Part shown: positions 30,731-42,500 of the stretch, one piece after another
Position numbering within the stretch: the first letter of the stretch is position 1
Layout of the letters: each line of letters starts with the position of its first letter
Source of the DNA: Capitulum mitella
Lineage: Eukaryota; Arthropoda; Thecostraca; Pollicipedomorpha; Pollicipedidae
Direction of reading: 5' to 3'
NCBI GenBank assembly: GCA_030062745.1
Contig: CP099841.1
Span: 28,585,398-28,649,397 of the forward strand
DNA length: 64,000 nucleotides
Translations under genes and position numbers: made by a program
The notes under the pieces: model-generated
Database searches by the model: none
Told to the model about the DNA's origin: nothing
The model's input: the letters and a program-made list of their open reading frames with translations, nothing else

Positions 30731-33255
30731 GACGTCCACCAAGTAGTCACAAGATACAATGTCGAACGTTTTCTCCTCGGTTGCCTTCAGATCGTCGCGG
30801 ATTTGCTGCAGATGCAGACAGGCTTCTGACATGGAGGCCTGCAAGAAAAGTGCCAAATAGATTGCTGATGCATATTATGATGCAACCAAATGGGCCAGGG
30901 CATGCAAGAAAAATGCTGATGACCATTCTGCAGAAAATAACTTGAAAAACTGTAAGATACGGCGGTTTTATCATTCAAATGGCCGGTAAAGACACGCGAG
31001 TACTATTTGAAAACAATCACGGCCTCACCTGAATCCTCGATAAGGCAAACGTCAGGTTTTGCACATTTTTGGTAGCCCTTTGGTAAGGACCTACAATCTG
31101 GAGCTTGATGGAGCTGGACAAGTTGTCGTTGGCCTCTTCTGAAAGAAAACGTTCCAAAAGAACTTACAAAAAGAAGTGGTGTACCTTGCATCAAATGCAG
31201 CATTTGGAAATCAAGCACAATGGAAGTTAGATTTACAGCTGGAGATATCAACTGGCCAAAATTACAAAATTTGAAGCATAACGACTTGCTGGGGGCAGGG
31301 GAGACGGGAGGCATCGTTGGACGACACCACCCCTTTTCTCCCGCATAACGCCATAACCAAAGCGTGCAGCAGCATCAAATTTTAGCACCCTTTGGCACCT
31401 TAATTCTGGAAAGTTTGGTTAAAACCAATTGCAATGCACTGCCAAGATCTAGCTGGAACAGCATCATAACGATGATGATGTTTCATGGTTTTTAAGTCTT
31501 TCAAGTTTGCTCGATCTTCGTCGTTGCTTGGTGCTGAGAAATGGCTGAAAGAGTGTAGTATGTGGTATCATGTCATTACAGGTCAATGTAGAACACCCAT
31601 GGCCCCATGAAAGCCAACACAGGCATAATCTGGCAGTTGTATTTCTTGGTATACAACATCAATTTATGTCAAACCAGTTGCAACAGGCATTTGGAGTTCA
31701 ATATGCCATAAAAGGCATCCCAAAACCAGCAACGTTTGACTTAACATTGCATTCCTGGCTTGATCTGTGACATCATTCTTCTCACAGAAGCATGTGCCAT
31801 ATACTGGTCTCTTGTGCATACCTCTTCATGCATATTGGCATTGAACAGCATTTTATCTTCATGCAAATGGCTTTCCCACAACCAATCAAATCTTTGCCTT
31901 TGATGTGGGCTGTGACTTGAAATTAATCTTCACATCCCACAATATGATGTACCTTCTGTCCCCAATCATATCATTAAAGGCAACAATTACCATTTGAATA
32001 TGCTGCATCAGCCCATGACTGTAGTTACTGAGCTGGGGCACAGCACAAGAACTAGAACTCTCCCAACAAGTGGGAGATGGCAAACAAGCCCCAAAACTGC
32101 TGAATTTTACAAACAATTCCATGTCTGCAGGGATTCAAAGAACTCTCTCCGGTTTATGGTATTACGTTTTCCCACTTTGACCCATCAGCCTGGTATGCTT
32201 ATAAGTGCCCCTATGCGAAAAAAAAAACCACTTGACTGCATGTTTGAAACCTAACTGAATTGTGCACATAGAAATTCTATAGTGCTCAGTATCCTTAATA
32301 TCAAGAAACAAAAGGCCCAAGTGCAAACCCTTGGCTAATGCACATTTCTCACTGACTTCTGCTTCATGTCTGAAACTGTAGTCTATTAATATAATGAATG
32401 ACATATTTGAAACAAGGAATATTTCATTTATGAAACAGTGGTCCTTTGATGGAACTCATGGCATACACAAAAACCTCAATAAACAATCATTCAACTCACT
32501 CAATTTGTGGTGCAGCACTGAATGCTGAACACTTGGTGTCCTGGGCAGTCTATAATGCTGAGCCGGTGGCTCACTCTGTGCCAGTGGTACTGATGTGTCT
32601 GCAGCAAATAAGTGACACAACATCACCAAGCTCTTGTTCCTGGAGAAAATAAATGACAACATAAGCTTATACTCCTTCTGAAACTATAAATACATTTAAA
32701 GACAAAATCACAAGGGACTGACCACCAAGGATGGAAAAAATGTCATTTTTGGTGTTGAAAACCACCAGAAAATATGTGCTCCAAAATAATTTATACCCCA
32801 AAAGTTTGATCCTGTGTTTTTAACAAAAAGCTATATTATAACCATGTTCACAAATTCCTAATTCTGCAAGTTAATGATTCTGTCTCCATTCAGTAAGCTG
32901 CAGGTACAACATCATAACTGACTTACACCAAGGATGCCAACTTAAACCAACATTACTCTTGGCCAAGTTTTGTATTCCAAAACAAAAGTTGCACTTTTGT
33001 GTTGGACACCAAGAACAAAAACAAAAACACCAAGAATAAAAACCAAATTTCTAACCCTGCTGACCACTCATCTTCAAGTAGGTAAGAGCAACAAAGAATA
33101 CTTCCATTGCCATCACATCCCTAGTATCTCCAGCCCCAGCAAAACTTACCAATTTCCTCGTGATCTGCTGAGGTCAGCGCCTCGTCATCACTGAAAGCCT
33201 CCTCAGCAGATGACTCTGATTCCTCCCCAGGATGGATCACACTCTTTGAGGCCAT
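30722..33255 (-). CDS. BLOC1S3: BLOC-1 subunit 3-like protein
   Basis: Three exons: 33255-33150, 31138-31029 and 30838-30722 (stop 30724-30722). Phases agree, giving 110 residues. The acidic, Ser-rich N-terminus (PGEESESSAEEAFSDDEALT) is followed by an amphipathic helix (about 37-100) and the ending EKTFDIVSCDYLVDVKI. The last segment matches the BLOC1S3 C-terminal pattern (LDIVxGCxLLPDI), and the acidic Ser/Glu start is also typical. BLOC-1 is a cytosolic coiled-coil complex for biogenesis of lysosome-related organelles and endosomal sorting. The family is short and diverged, so the name rests on pattern and layout. The first intron (31139-33149) is CpG-poor. The gene is in tandem with the RWD-RING gene. 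Confidence 0.72.
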
Positions 33256-36200
33256 TCAGCTGAAGAAATTGATGCATGTCAACATCATTTCTGATGATTA
33301 TGAAATGTTCTCTGACAACAGTGCCAGTAAACACTGCTTGACTCATCAACTGGAGACACTAGGCTTTCTGCAATACCATTTTGCAAAGTAGAAATAATGG
33401 ATACTCAAATATAACTGATACCTTGGTCAGGCTGCCATATCACTGTTGCAAGCTATGTTCATTTTAAATGGTATGTTTAATAAGCCAAATAGTTTGTAGT
33501 CATTGACATACACAATGTTGTCTGATGGGCTTCTAATGATCTTGATCTGAGTATTTCAGCTAGGTAAATATGTACCTGTCACTCCTGGTACTCATGTCTG
33601 GTTCTCAGACATTAGTACAGATCAGGTGCAGCCTTACCCAAGATAGATGGATTTCAGCCCAAAATACAAATCTAAAATGGCTGATCATGCCATGACTAAG
33701 CCAAGCAGATGCTAGCATAGCAACAACAATGAATGAATGGCTAAATTCACAGAACAAAAATGAAAACAACGACAGCCACCATTTGGGCAGCAACACAATG
33801 CTAGTCAATTTATTGTGGACAATGCAGATGAACAATGTTAAGCCAGTCTGCAAACCATTATTGCAGGGCTGATAAGATACTTGGATCAGCTAGCAGTGAG
33901 CAGCATTTTGATGTCTTGTTGAGGAAGCCATGACTTTAACAACAATAGGCAAAACAAAATAAAAAAATATAAAATTATACAACCCAAAATTTGGCAGATA
34001 TCTCATAGTCAATATAAAAAATTACATGGGTTTCACAAACTAACACTTCAACATGAACACCAGCATTTATTCTTTTTGCCTCATTCTACTCCTGCAAAGC
34101 CCATGAGGAAAAAAAGGACGTTTTCGCTCCATATGCGAGATCACTCTCAACCTCGAGGGCACAAGCCACTCTCCTTGGTCTCGAGTTTGAGTCATTACCC
34201 TGCAGCATGACAGCCAATGGGCGGATCATTCCGTTTCAAATGACATGAAGCTGGCGAAAATTGTATACTACGCACCTGAAAATACCATATGGCATTCCTG
34301 TATCAATACTTCGTCTCCCCACACACACATCCAGTTGAAGAACAAACCCTTCCAATGAATGAGGCAAGGAAACCTGGTTAGGGTTGGACTTTTTGTCGAT
34401 GATTCTTTGTCTGTCCTCAACGTATCAGCAAAATACGTCAAAAATTTATATGAATACCTAAAAACTAAGTCAGATCAGGCAACAAACATGTACCACAAAA
34501 AATACTTCAGATTACGTAAGTATTTCGCTAAAAATCAAGCGAACTATGCTAAGAACTGCTGTCTACCTCATTGAACTTCATTTTGATTTCCTTTCAGTAA
34601 CGTCATTTTCCTCACGACAGAACTCATGGAGTCAGATACGGCGTAGGTATTTCGTTTATGACGCACGGAGAACACAGTACACGTGACACCAATTTCACGT
34701 GGGGTCGCACACGCCGTGCGCCCGAACCACAGTCCTTAACTCGAATTAGCCAACCTGGCAGGGCACGTAAAACAGGTTGCGTTGATCCTACGCGTAATGA
34801 ATAGATAATGAATCAGATATTGCAAGGCTGCGGGCTTAAATTCGGACGCTGATAGCTTTTCCATTGCCACAAATGTGTGAATTGCACTACTCTATGCTTG
34901 GGCCCGAATAACCGTGCATCTTCATCAAACCAGCAAATACCTCAGGAATTTGCTTGGGCTGCAACCACACTAAAAGATGAACAGTAATACTTATAAATGA
35001 GGAACTGCTTTAAACAGTTGTAAGTTGCATTGCAAAGAAATGGTGTATTTGGGTGAAAAAACTGTGCTGCAGGGGTAATGTGCCACTGGTATTTGTTTTG
35101 TTATTGTATTGCTGTGGATTGTGCATGCTCATCTGTCAGTGGGTCATGGTATGTATTCCATATTCCAGGTTAAGTGCATGTCTAAAATGTTAATTATTTA
35201 GTGTACCTACAATAGAACTTACTATAGTTCTAAGGATTGATAAAATGCCTCCTCTAAGTTTCTAAGCTTATTACATGACTGAGTAATTACAAATTCATGG
35301 TGCACATTACTGGAAATACACATTATCAGTTTGCTGTGGCTGACCTCTACTAGTGCAAAAATGATTACCATGACATTTTTGGTGGCAGTCATCAAAATGC
35401 AATGTTAAGGGCTGGTGGATAAGTTTCTATAAGTATCCATTGGTAGTCATTGCTGTTGGTACTTTTTCCTCTGCATAGTGTAAATAAGGGTCTGACAGTG
35501 ATAAGGATTAAAGGTTGTCAAAGTACATCTATATTTTTTAGCACAGGTATTGTTGCTGATACTAACAACTCACAACAAAAGTATATCTAGGTCTGAGAGC
35601 TATCCAAGTTTGTTCTTGTTTTTTCCATGTACACTGCTGTCATCCAGAGGCTAGAAAGATGTGTTGTATTTCTGTCAAAATAATATCCTATTTTGCTCTT
35701 TGGATGGCAGATTTATCATTCTTGCATTTTGATTGTAAGCAGTGTAGTAATAGGTCATCACCCTTAATTGGTATTGTGTATTTCTGCTGTGCTCTTCAGC
35801 TTCACATCAAACTTATAATTAATAGTACCATTTTACTTTTATTGCCCATGTGTTTGCAATGTGGCAACATATAAAGGGGATACCTTTTGCTTGCTGTAGT
35901 TGTAAATGGTGCATATTCCCCATAACAAAACATACCCTTTGTGTATTTGGGCAGCAGATTGATCTTTCATACATATTGATTGGAAACATTGTAGTGATAG
36001 ATCATGACCAGTCATTGGTATCATGCATTTGTCTCTAGCTGCACATCAGACTTACAATTAATAGTACCATTCTGTTTTTACAGCTTTTGTGTTTGAAACA
36101 TGGCAAAAGACAGTGGGGATACATTTCCCTTGCTGTAGATGTAGATTGTGTTTATTCCCCATGGATGATTCTGGGCATAGTAAGTTCTGCAGTATCACAT

Positions 36201-36466
36201 TGTTACCATAGTGAAATACACTTTATTTCTGCCTTGTGTGAAGCAAAGGCTAATTTGTGGGTCTCACTGTTAAATAGAGACTCAGCTAGATGAAAATGCC
36301 AAGATATGATTTTCATTCTTCAGAGATGCACATAGGGTACAAGCCATATGTGACATGACTGGGGTACCACATTGTTCAAGGGATGGAAGAACCCATGGCT
36401 TCCAACATACAAGTACTCTTGGTGCCCCCTGTGGTAGCCATGTGACTGTTGCCAAAACTGTAAGTT
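33256..36466. other. No gene recognised; largely CpG-poor
   Basis: The sequence is CpG-poor to about 34.0 kb, has a CpG-containing stretch around 34.1-34.9 kb (perhaps the BLOC1S3 promoter side), then is CpG-poor again to 36.48 kb. A 246-bp tandem duplication lies at 35708-36170. The later part may belong to an untranslated Art8 5' exon or intron. Confidence 0.35.
35708..36170. repeat. Diverged tandem duplication, about 246-bp unit
   Basis: Copies start near 35708 and 35954. Shared blocks include AATTAATAGTACCATT, CTTGCTGTAG and ATTCCCCAT in the same order. Confidence 0.75.
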
Positions 36467-36558
36467 ACATCTGCATCAGACAAGGTACCCACGACATTAT
36501 CCCGCATTTTCCACATCTGCATCAGACAAGGTACCTACGACAGTATCTCGCATTTTCC
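36467..36558 (+). repeat. 46-bp tandem duplication just upstream of Art8 start
   Basis: Copies at 36467-36512 and 36513-36558 both begin ACATCTGCATCAGACAAGG and end CGCATTTTCC, with few differences. A TTCCAACAG acceptor-like site follows, 8-20 bp before the Art8 ATG. This may be a 5' UTR intron end or a promoter repeat. Confidence 0.85.
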
Positions 36559-36580
36559 AACAGTGCCCAGATCTGAAAAC

Positions 36581-39500
36581 ATGGAGCAGGACCTGCCAGC
36601 AACAGCGCCTCTGGCGGCCGACTGTGAAGCTCCACCGGCCGGCGTCGCCGCGGAGACGGCGTCCCCCGCAGGCGGCGGTGGAAACGTGCCGGACGGGGAC
36701 GGCTTCTTCAGCAGCTACGAGGACATCGAGGTGGGCTAGCTGCTGCCACTGGGCGTGTCGGGCACCGCGTCTGGCCGGCCGGTGCCGCCCCCTCCGTCTG
36801 CCCCCTCCCCCGCGGCAGACACATGAGCGGTGGAGGCCACTTAAAACTTGGCACGTTCGGGCCGGGAGCGACCGGCCACAGTGGCTGGTATTAATACCAA
36901 TGGCCGTCGTTAGCATATATGACCGGTTTCATGTGCGTCCTTCGACGCCATTGAACCGGATCAATGCATCGATCACGCCCGGCGACGGCGGCGGCGGCGA
37001 CGGACGCGCCGCGACCGGCGCCGCCGGCGGCCGTGGCCGTGTTTGCCCGTCCGGTGGGCGGTCCCGGGGGCGCCGCCGACCCCCCGCCGGCCGCCGCCAG
37101 CCGCCGCCGCCGCTCCGTCTCTGTCCGTCGGTCGCGCGGGCCGGTTTTTCAGGCGCCAGACTGAGATTGGACGACAAAGTGGCCGGCCGGTTTCTTGCGG
37201 GTATGGCGTCTCTGGAAGAATAGATGGCATGAAGATGAGGTGTCTCGTTGGTTTCTTTTTAGTCGTCTGAGACTGATATTCATTGCTGTTCGACGCTTAT
37301 CCGTTTGCCGTGTGCGATCTGTAGTGTAATTCTGCGGAGATTTATCTTCTGTTTTGTTTGCACTAATTAGTAATCTGGGCTGGGTGGCTGGGAGTGCGAC
37401 CCCGGGGGTTTTCGAAGTTGCACTAAAACGATGATCTTGATTCTTTAGAAATTCTGCGAAACTGGGTTTCCAACCTTTTCACGTGCTCTCTGAGAATTTG
37501 AAATGATACGTTATTGGTGACGACGGAGTTCTAATCGCGAGGATTCAGGTCTTGTAGAACCGTGTAAAAGTTAAAAAAATCAAAACCTTAAAAACATGTC
37601 AGAATCCTGATCCGCTACGGTCCGTCATAGCACAATGAACGTTTCCAACGTTGCACGGTACAATGGTTATTCATACATATCGATAAGTGTCGCCCATGGT
37701 GTCAGTGACCTCCGAAACTGGTTAATTCGTTAAAACTCGTCCTAGGTCAAAATCATGCATTGAGCTCAAAAGACTTTTATGTTTTATTGACTTTAGAAGG
37801 ATCATATAGAGATCGGAAGCGCCGAGTTGCATGGTGGCAGTAGTTTCGGTCCCTTTTTACCACCGTTAGTGGTTTTTAGAGTACTTCAAAAACACCCTTT
37901 TAGATGCATCCCATTGGCTCCTTTAGAAATCAGAATCCACTGACATGACCTCCCGTATGACATGGTATGTTCATTTGTAGGGGCATCGTGTTAAACAGGG
38001 TCAAAACGGGCATCGTGGTGTAGCCACAGCACCAAGCTACGCTCTCGTTTCTGTTTTGTTGCTCTCTTACATCAGGTTTGGAAATAGATGGGGTCGCACC
38101 TTCCCGCGCTGTCGAATGTGAGCAAATGACAAATACTGAGGAGGTTCAGCTGCATTATCCTACGCTACTAATCGCCGAGTTTTATCGCTACACGGTGATT
38201 TACAGCCGTGTCCATGTAGTGGAAGGCATGACCGATAAAATTGGCGTTCGGCGCCGTAGAAGGAGGCAGGCCAAGACCAGTTTTGTTTCCAAATACGTTA
38301 CCGGGGAGATTCGTTCACATGTCTGGCGCACATGGATTTGATTAACGCCGTTGTATTTAGGTGGCCGAGGCAGGGCTTTTGCTTTAGTATGATAATACAT
38401 AAAAGGCGCTTTCTCTAACAGGTTGAACTTTCGAACTTGACATTTTACCTGTCACATGTTCTCTTTCATGTTGTCTCGAAATAAGGAGTTGGGAACTATA
38501 ATCGCCGTTGGCGTCGGCGTTGGAAAAGAGTTTCCAGGCTTTTGCAAACTGTTCTTTCGTCAGCCTGAGACGAAAAGCTGACGAAAGTTCTTCCTTTTCG
38601 TCAACCTGTCCTCGCAAGGGGCAAGCTAGTCGGCGGACCTTGAAGTTTCACGTATGGGAGGCCGTGCCCCGTCAAATTTGGCCGCTTTGACGGTGCTGCT
38701 GAGGCCCATATTTCAGCCGGTTCCCGAGGCCGCTTAATTACGGTCAGACGATGACGCATGCTGGCCTCGCGAGGCCTCTGCCGGCTGCGGCCGGTTTTAT
38801 GAGTTCCCGGTGCTTAACGGAAGAGCGCTGTGAAAGAGTAGGATTAATAGCGCGCCTGGCTCTTTTTCGTGTCTGAGGCTGCCCGTCTCGAGCCGCGTGC
38901 GCATCTGTGTTTTGTCTGGCTCATTTTTGTTCTGCGTTATGTATGCCAATCATTTATCTCCGTTCGACAGTAAAGCTCCGTACATATGGAGCTCGGACGA
39001 GACCTTTGACGTGAGCATTTGCGTGTAGGTCTGCAAGAAGGACTCCTCAGGGGCAGCGAATGTAACACCATGTGCTATGGCTTCTAGCAAAATAGGCCCG
39101 GTGCGGTGAGAGGTTCTGTGCGGGATGGGAGAAGACAAACGTTGCAGTTTGAACCCATTTGTTGCTGATGGTGAGGCACCCTCGTCAGTATCGGCTATCG
39201 GAAGATGCGACAAGTTAACAATCTGCGGCCGACTCAGCCAAGTAAGATCTCGGAGGTGGAGCGGGAGCAGTTTTGGGGAGCGATTTGAGAGCCGGAAAAT
39301 TGGAATTCCTTCTCGGCTCATCGTCTGACACGGGCTGGCTGGGCTGCGCCGACCATTTGCCGGCTGATCCGCTCCCGCGGGAGGCGCTGTCGGGCGTGTT
39401 TTGCAGCGGCGCCGACCGCTGGCGTGCCAGCACGCCTTCCGGAGCCACTTGGCGTCGGACGTAAACAGCTGAGCGGTGCGTGTGCGCTCCGCTAAACACG

Positions 39501-42500
39501 GGTTCGGCCGGCCCTGCCACGCCCCCGCCGGCTACCCCCTCCTCCCTTTAACCCCCTGACGCCAAGACGTGAGACGCCGTCCGGGGGGGGGGGACTCGGC
39601 CGGCCGTCCCCGAAAGCCCGGGAACCGAACGGTCCGCTGGAGGGCGCTCCCCGCCCCGGGACTTGAGATGCCCAGCCGGCCGACGTGGGCTGGACCTGAG
39701 ACGTCGCGTGTCAGCCGCCGGCTGGGTGTGTCGGTCGGGAGCGCTGGGCCTCGTCCGTCCCGGGCGGTGCCCCAGATTCAAGCACAGTCATATCGGGAGA
39801 GGCGTCCATTAGCGGGCGGGGGCGGGTGCAGAGATCCTTCGAGGTAGACGAGATGGGATTTCTTGTGGACCGAGCCGGTCGGTGACGCACATCCCCCAGC
39901 GCTTCCGGGTTCCCCTATGTCCGCGGTGTACCCTCTTCTGGAACGGTATCTTCTGGCGCGAAGGAATTATGACCCCTTATGTTTCAGTTGTTTTCTTTGA
40001 CAGAAAGTTTAAAGAAACTTTCAGTTTAGTCAGTTCAACTCGGGTCATTTGCAGCTCGGTGCTCAACAGCCGGGATGTCAGTAAAGCTGTGCCTGGTGGA
40101 TGGAACATTAGCATATTTATCTCTTCCGTTACAGAACAGCCCAGCTTCGACATTCTCGCAACATCATTGTAACACACATCGCATCAACGCTGACATGCCA
40201 CAAGTGTATGTCAGATGTCCGTTAGCTTCTTACGTCGAGATTATCTGATGCTGTCGCGTACCTCTGAAGTCAGGGCGTATATCGTCACCGGCGACAGCCG
40301 CCCACCGTCGGACGCGCGCCATTTTCCGTCGACTTTCCGCCGCGGGCTGAGCGTTTTTCATGTCGTGCCCTGCGTTGTCTCGTAAACAGCCGCAGAGACG
40401 GCGCGCGGTAATATATGCGGGGCCAACACGCGGTCGGCCATAATTTCAGGAGCGGCCGGGCGGCGCTGTCGCGGCGCGTTTGGCGCGATGGCTCTGTCGA
40501 AACGCCGCCGGCCGGGCTTGTTTTCGTTTTCGTCGGCGGGCCGGGCGCCGCCTCCGCCCGCCGCGCCGCCGCCTGTGATCCGGAAAATGACGTCGTAAAC
40601 CGAATCACCCGATCGTGCGGCCGGACGCGCCATTCATAACGTCCGCGCTGGAACGGTGTATTACCGGCGTTTTGTGGTCGTGGAGCTGGTGGCTGGTGTG
40701 TTTAGTAGGGCTTGAAAAGAGATCTTTGTAATGGGACGCGTGGCGCCCCACCTGAACGCTCACCCCTTACTGCTGGCAAGTTGTGCAAAGTGAACGTGGT
40801 GAATGCAACAATCAACCCGAAAATTATTGCTGCTCGTTAATGGGAATGTTGCTCCTGAACATGTGGTTTCGACCTAACCAAGTTGTACCCTGTAGCCGTA
40901 GAAGCCAGTCTGTATTGTGCGTTATTGCTCATACCGGCTTTTACGGAGGTGCAGACCGATCTTTCAGTTTTCCCGCACGTCCTTTTCGGCCTTGTTTTGT
41001 GTGCAGCTGTTGCGTGACGTCACCAACCATGGCAGGCATTGGACACTTGCGTTCGATGGCGTGCGCAGTTCCGTATCCCGTCATATCGGCGGATGACAAC
41101 ATATTATATGTTTTAATTCCGTGCGCTTTCTGAACCTTCTTGACATGAAAAAAGAAGAATGCTGAAAATGTTACCGGTGACATTTTATCAGATCACGCAA
41201 GTCTTATGTGAAAAGTTGACCGGAATGAAACATTGTCTTTAAGACAAGGTTTTACTGTCTGGAGCGAAGCCTTATGCTGATTGGGACGTATTTCAGTTAT
41301 CGGAAGACATGATATTGAGTATTCGGCGGGGTCAGATCATAACGCTTTCTGTAGGCTAATAGCTTCACGACCACTGAACATCGAGTCATGAACTTTTGTC
41401 AGAAGATAGCGAAATTTTAGGTTTTTTGACATTGGCATTCGAATGCGCATTGCATTATGTGCAGGTTGTTTTGCGTGCAAGAGTTGTTTTCATTACAGGA
41501 ACAAGGTTTTTGTTTATAGACCCTTTTCCGTGGTTGTTGTTGAACTGCTCAGTAATGATAACGAATTACAACATAGACGCTTGTAACACCTGTTCAAACG
41601 TATAGTTCTTCAGACATATCGTACTTAAATAGTTCGGTAAATATACTCTTGCATCGCGAAATACATCAAGGGAAAATATATTCCTCGCAATATTCAAAAA
41701 TATGCTGCCAACTTACAAACAAACGCAGTAGGCCACGATCTCCATGCGTCCCCCAAGGCGTCTTACTGGTTTTGTTCATTTCTGCCTCGACTGGAACGGT
41801 TTAGCTTAGTTCCGTTCTCCGGGGTTTAAGTCCTACACACTTCATGCTACCACAAAAAGTTGCTACGCGATTACTGTTGTAGAAACTGTGTTGGCGACGT
41901 TTGAAGTGAATTGAATTTGTTAATCTGTTGGTGTCGCGGAAATCCAGAAGCATGTTTTCCTGTAACCGTAACGTCGTTGTGGATCGGTTTTCTCCCGTTA
42001 GTGATCTTTCTGTTATTTTCCTCTTCATCAAAATCATCATTGATATTTATGTGAATTGTGCTTGAAACATCATGTTAGTCCGCTTTGTTGTTGTTCACAC
42101 GACCAGCAAGCGATAAAATTTGTACATATTTCTTGACGTAGTTTAAAATTCGAGCCTGAACGTCGTCGGTTTACGCTGTGAAAGGAAATCGATCTGTCTT
42201 AAAGTTTGCCTGGGGCCGACGGCGGGTTTTGCCTTACCGAAGTTCCAGCCTCCAAGTTTTACATGAAATCAATCTAATTTTGCAACTTCTGAGTGAATAT
42301 GGTATGTCGGATCGGCTCTGAGTCATTGGTCTAACTTTCTTTTCAGTGATTGCTGGGAGAAGAAGCAGATTTCCATGGAAATCCATAATGCATGTTTTGG
42401 CTCGGCTGTGCGTTTGAGACAGCTGACTGTTGTTCAGTTCTAGTGCTTCAGAAATTTGGTCCCATCCGTGAGTGGGACAGGTGAATTTGGTGGCATCTCT

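Noticed and set aside
38384-38617. Minus-strand ORF with LTKEQFAKAWKLFS, resembling a helical domain
   Set aside because: The sequence overlaps an inverted repeat and has no exon partners or known family.
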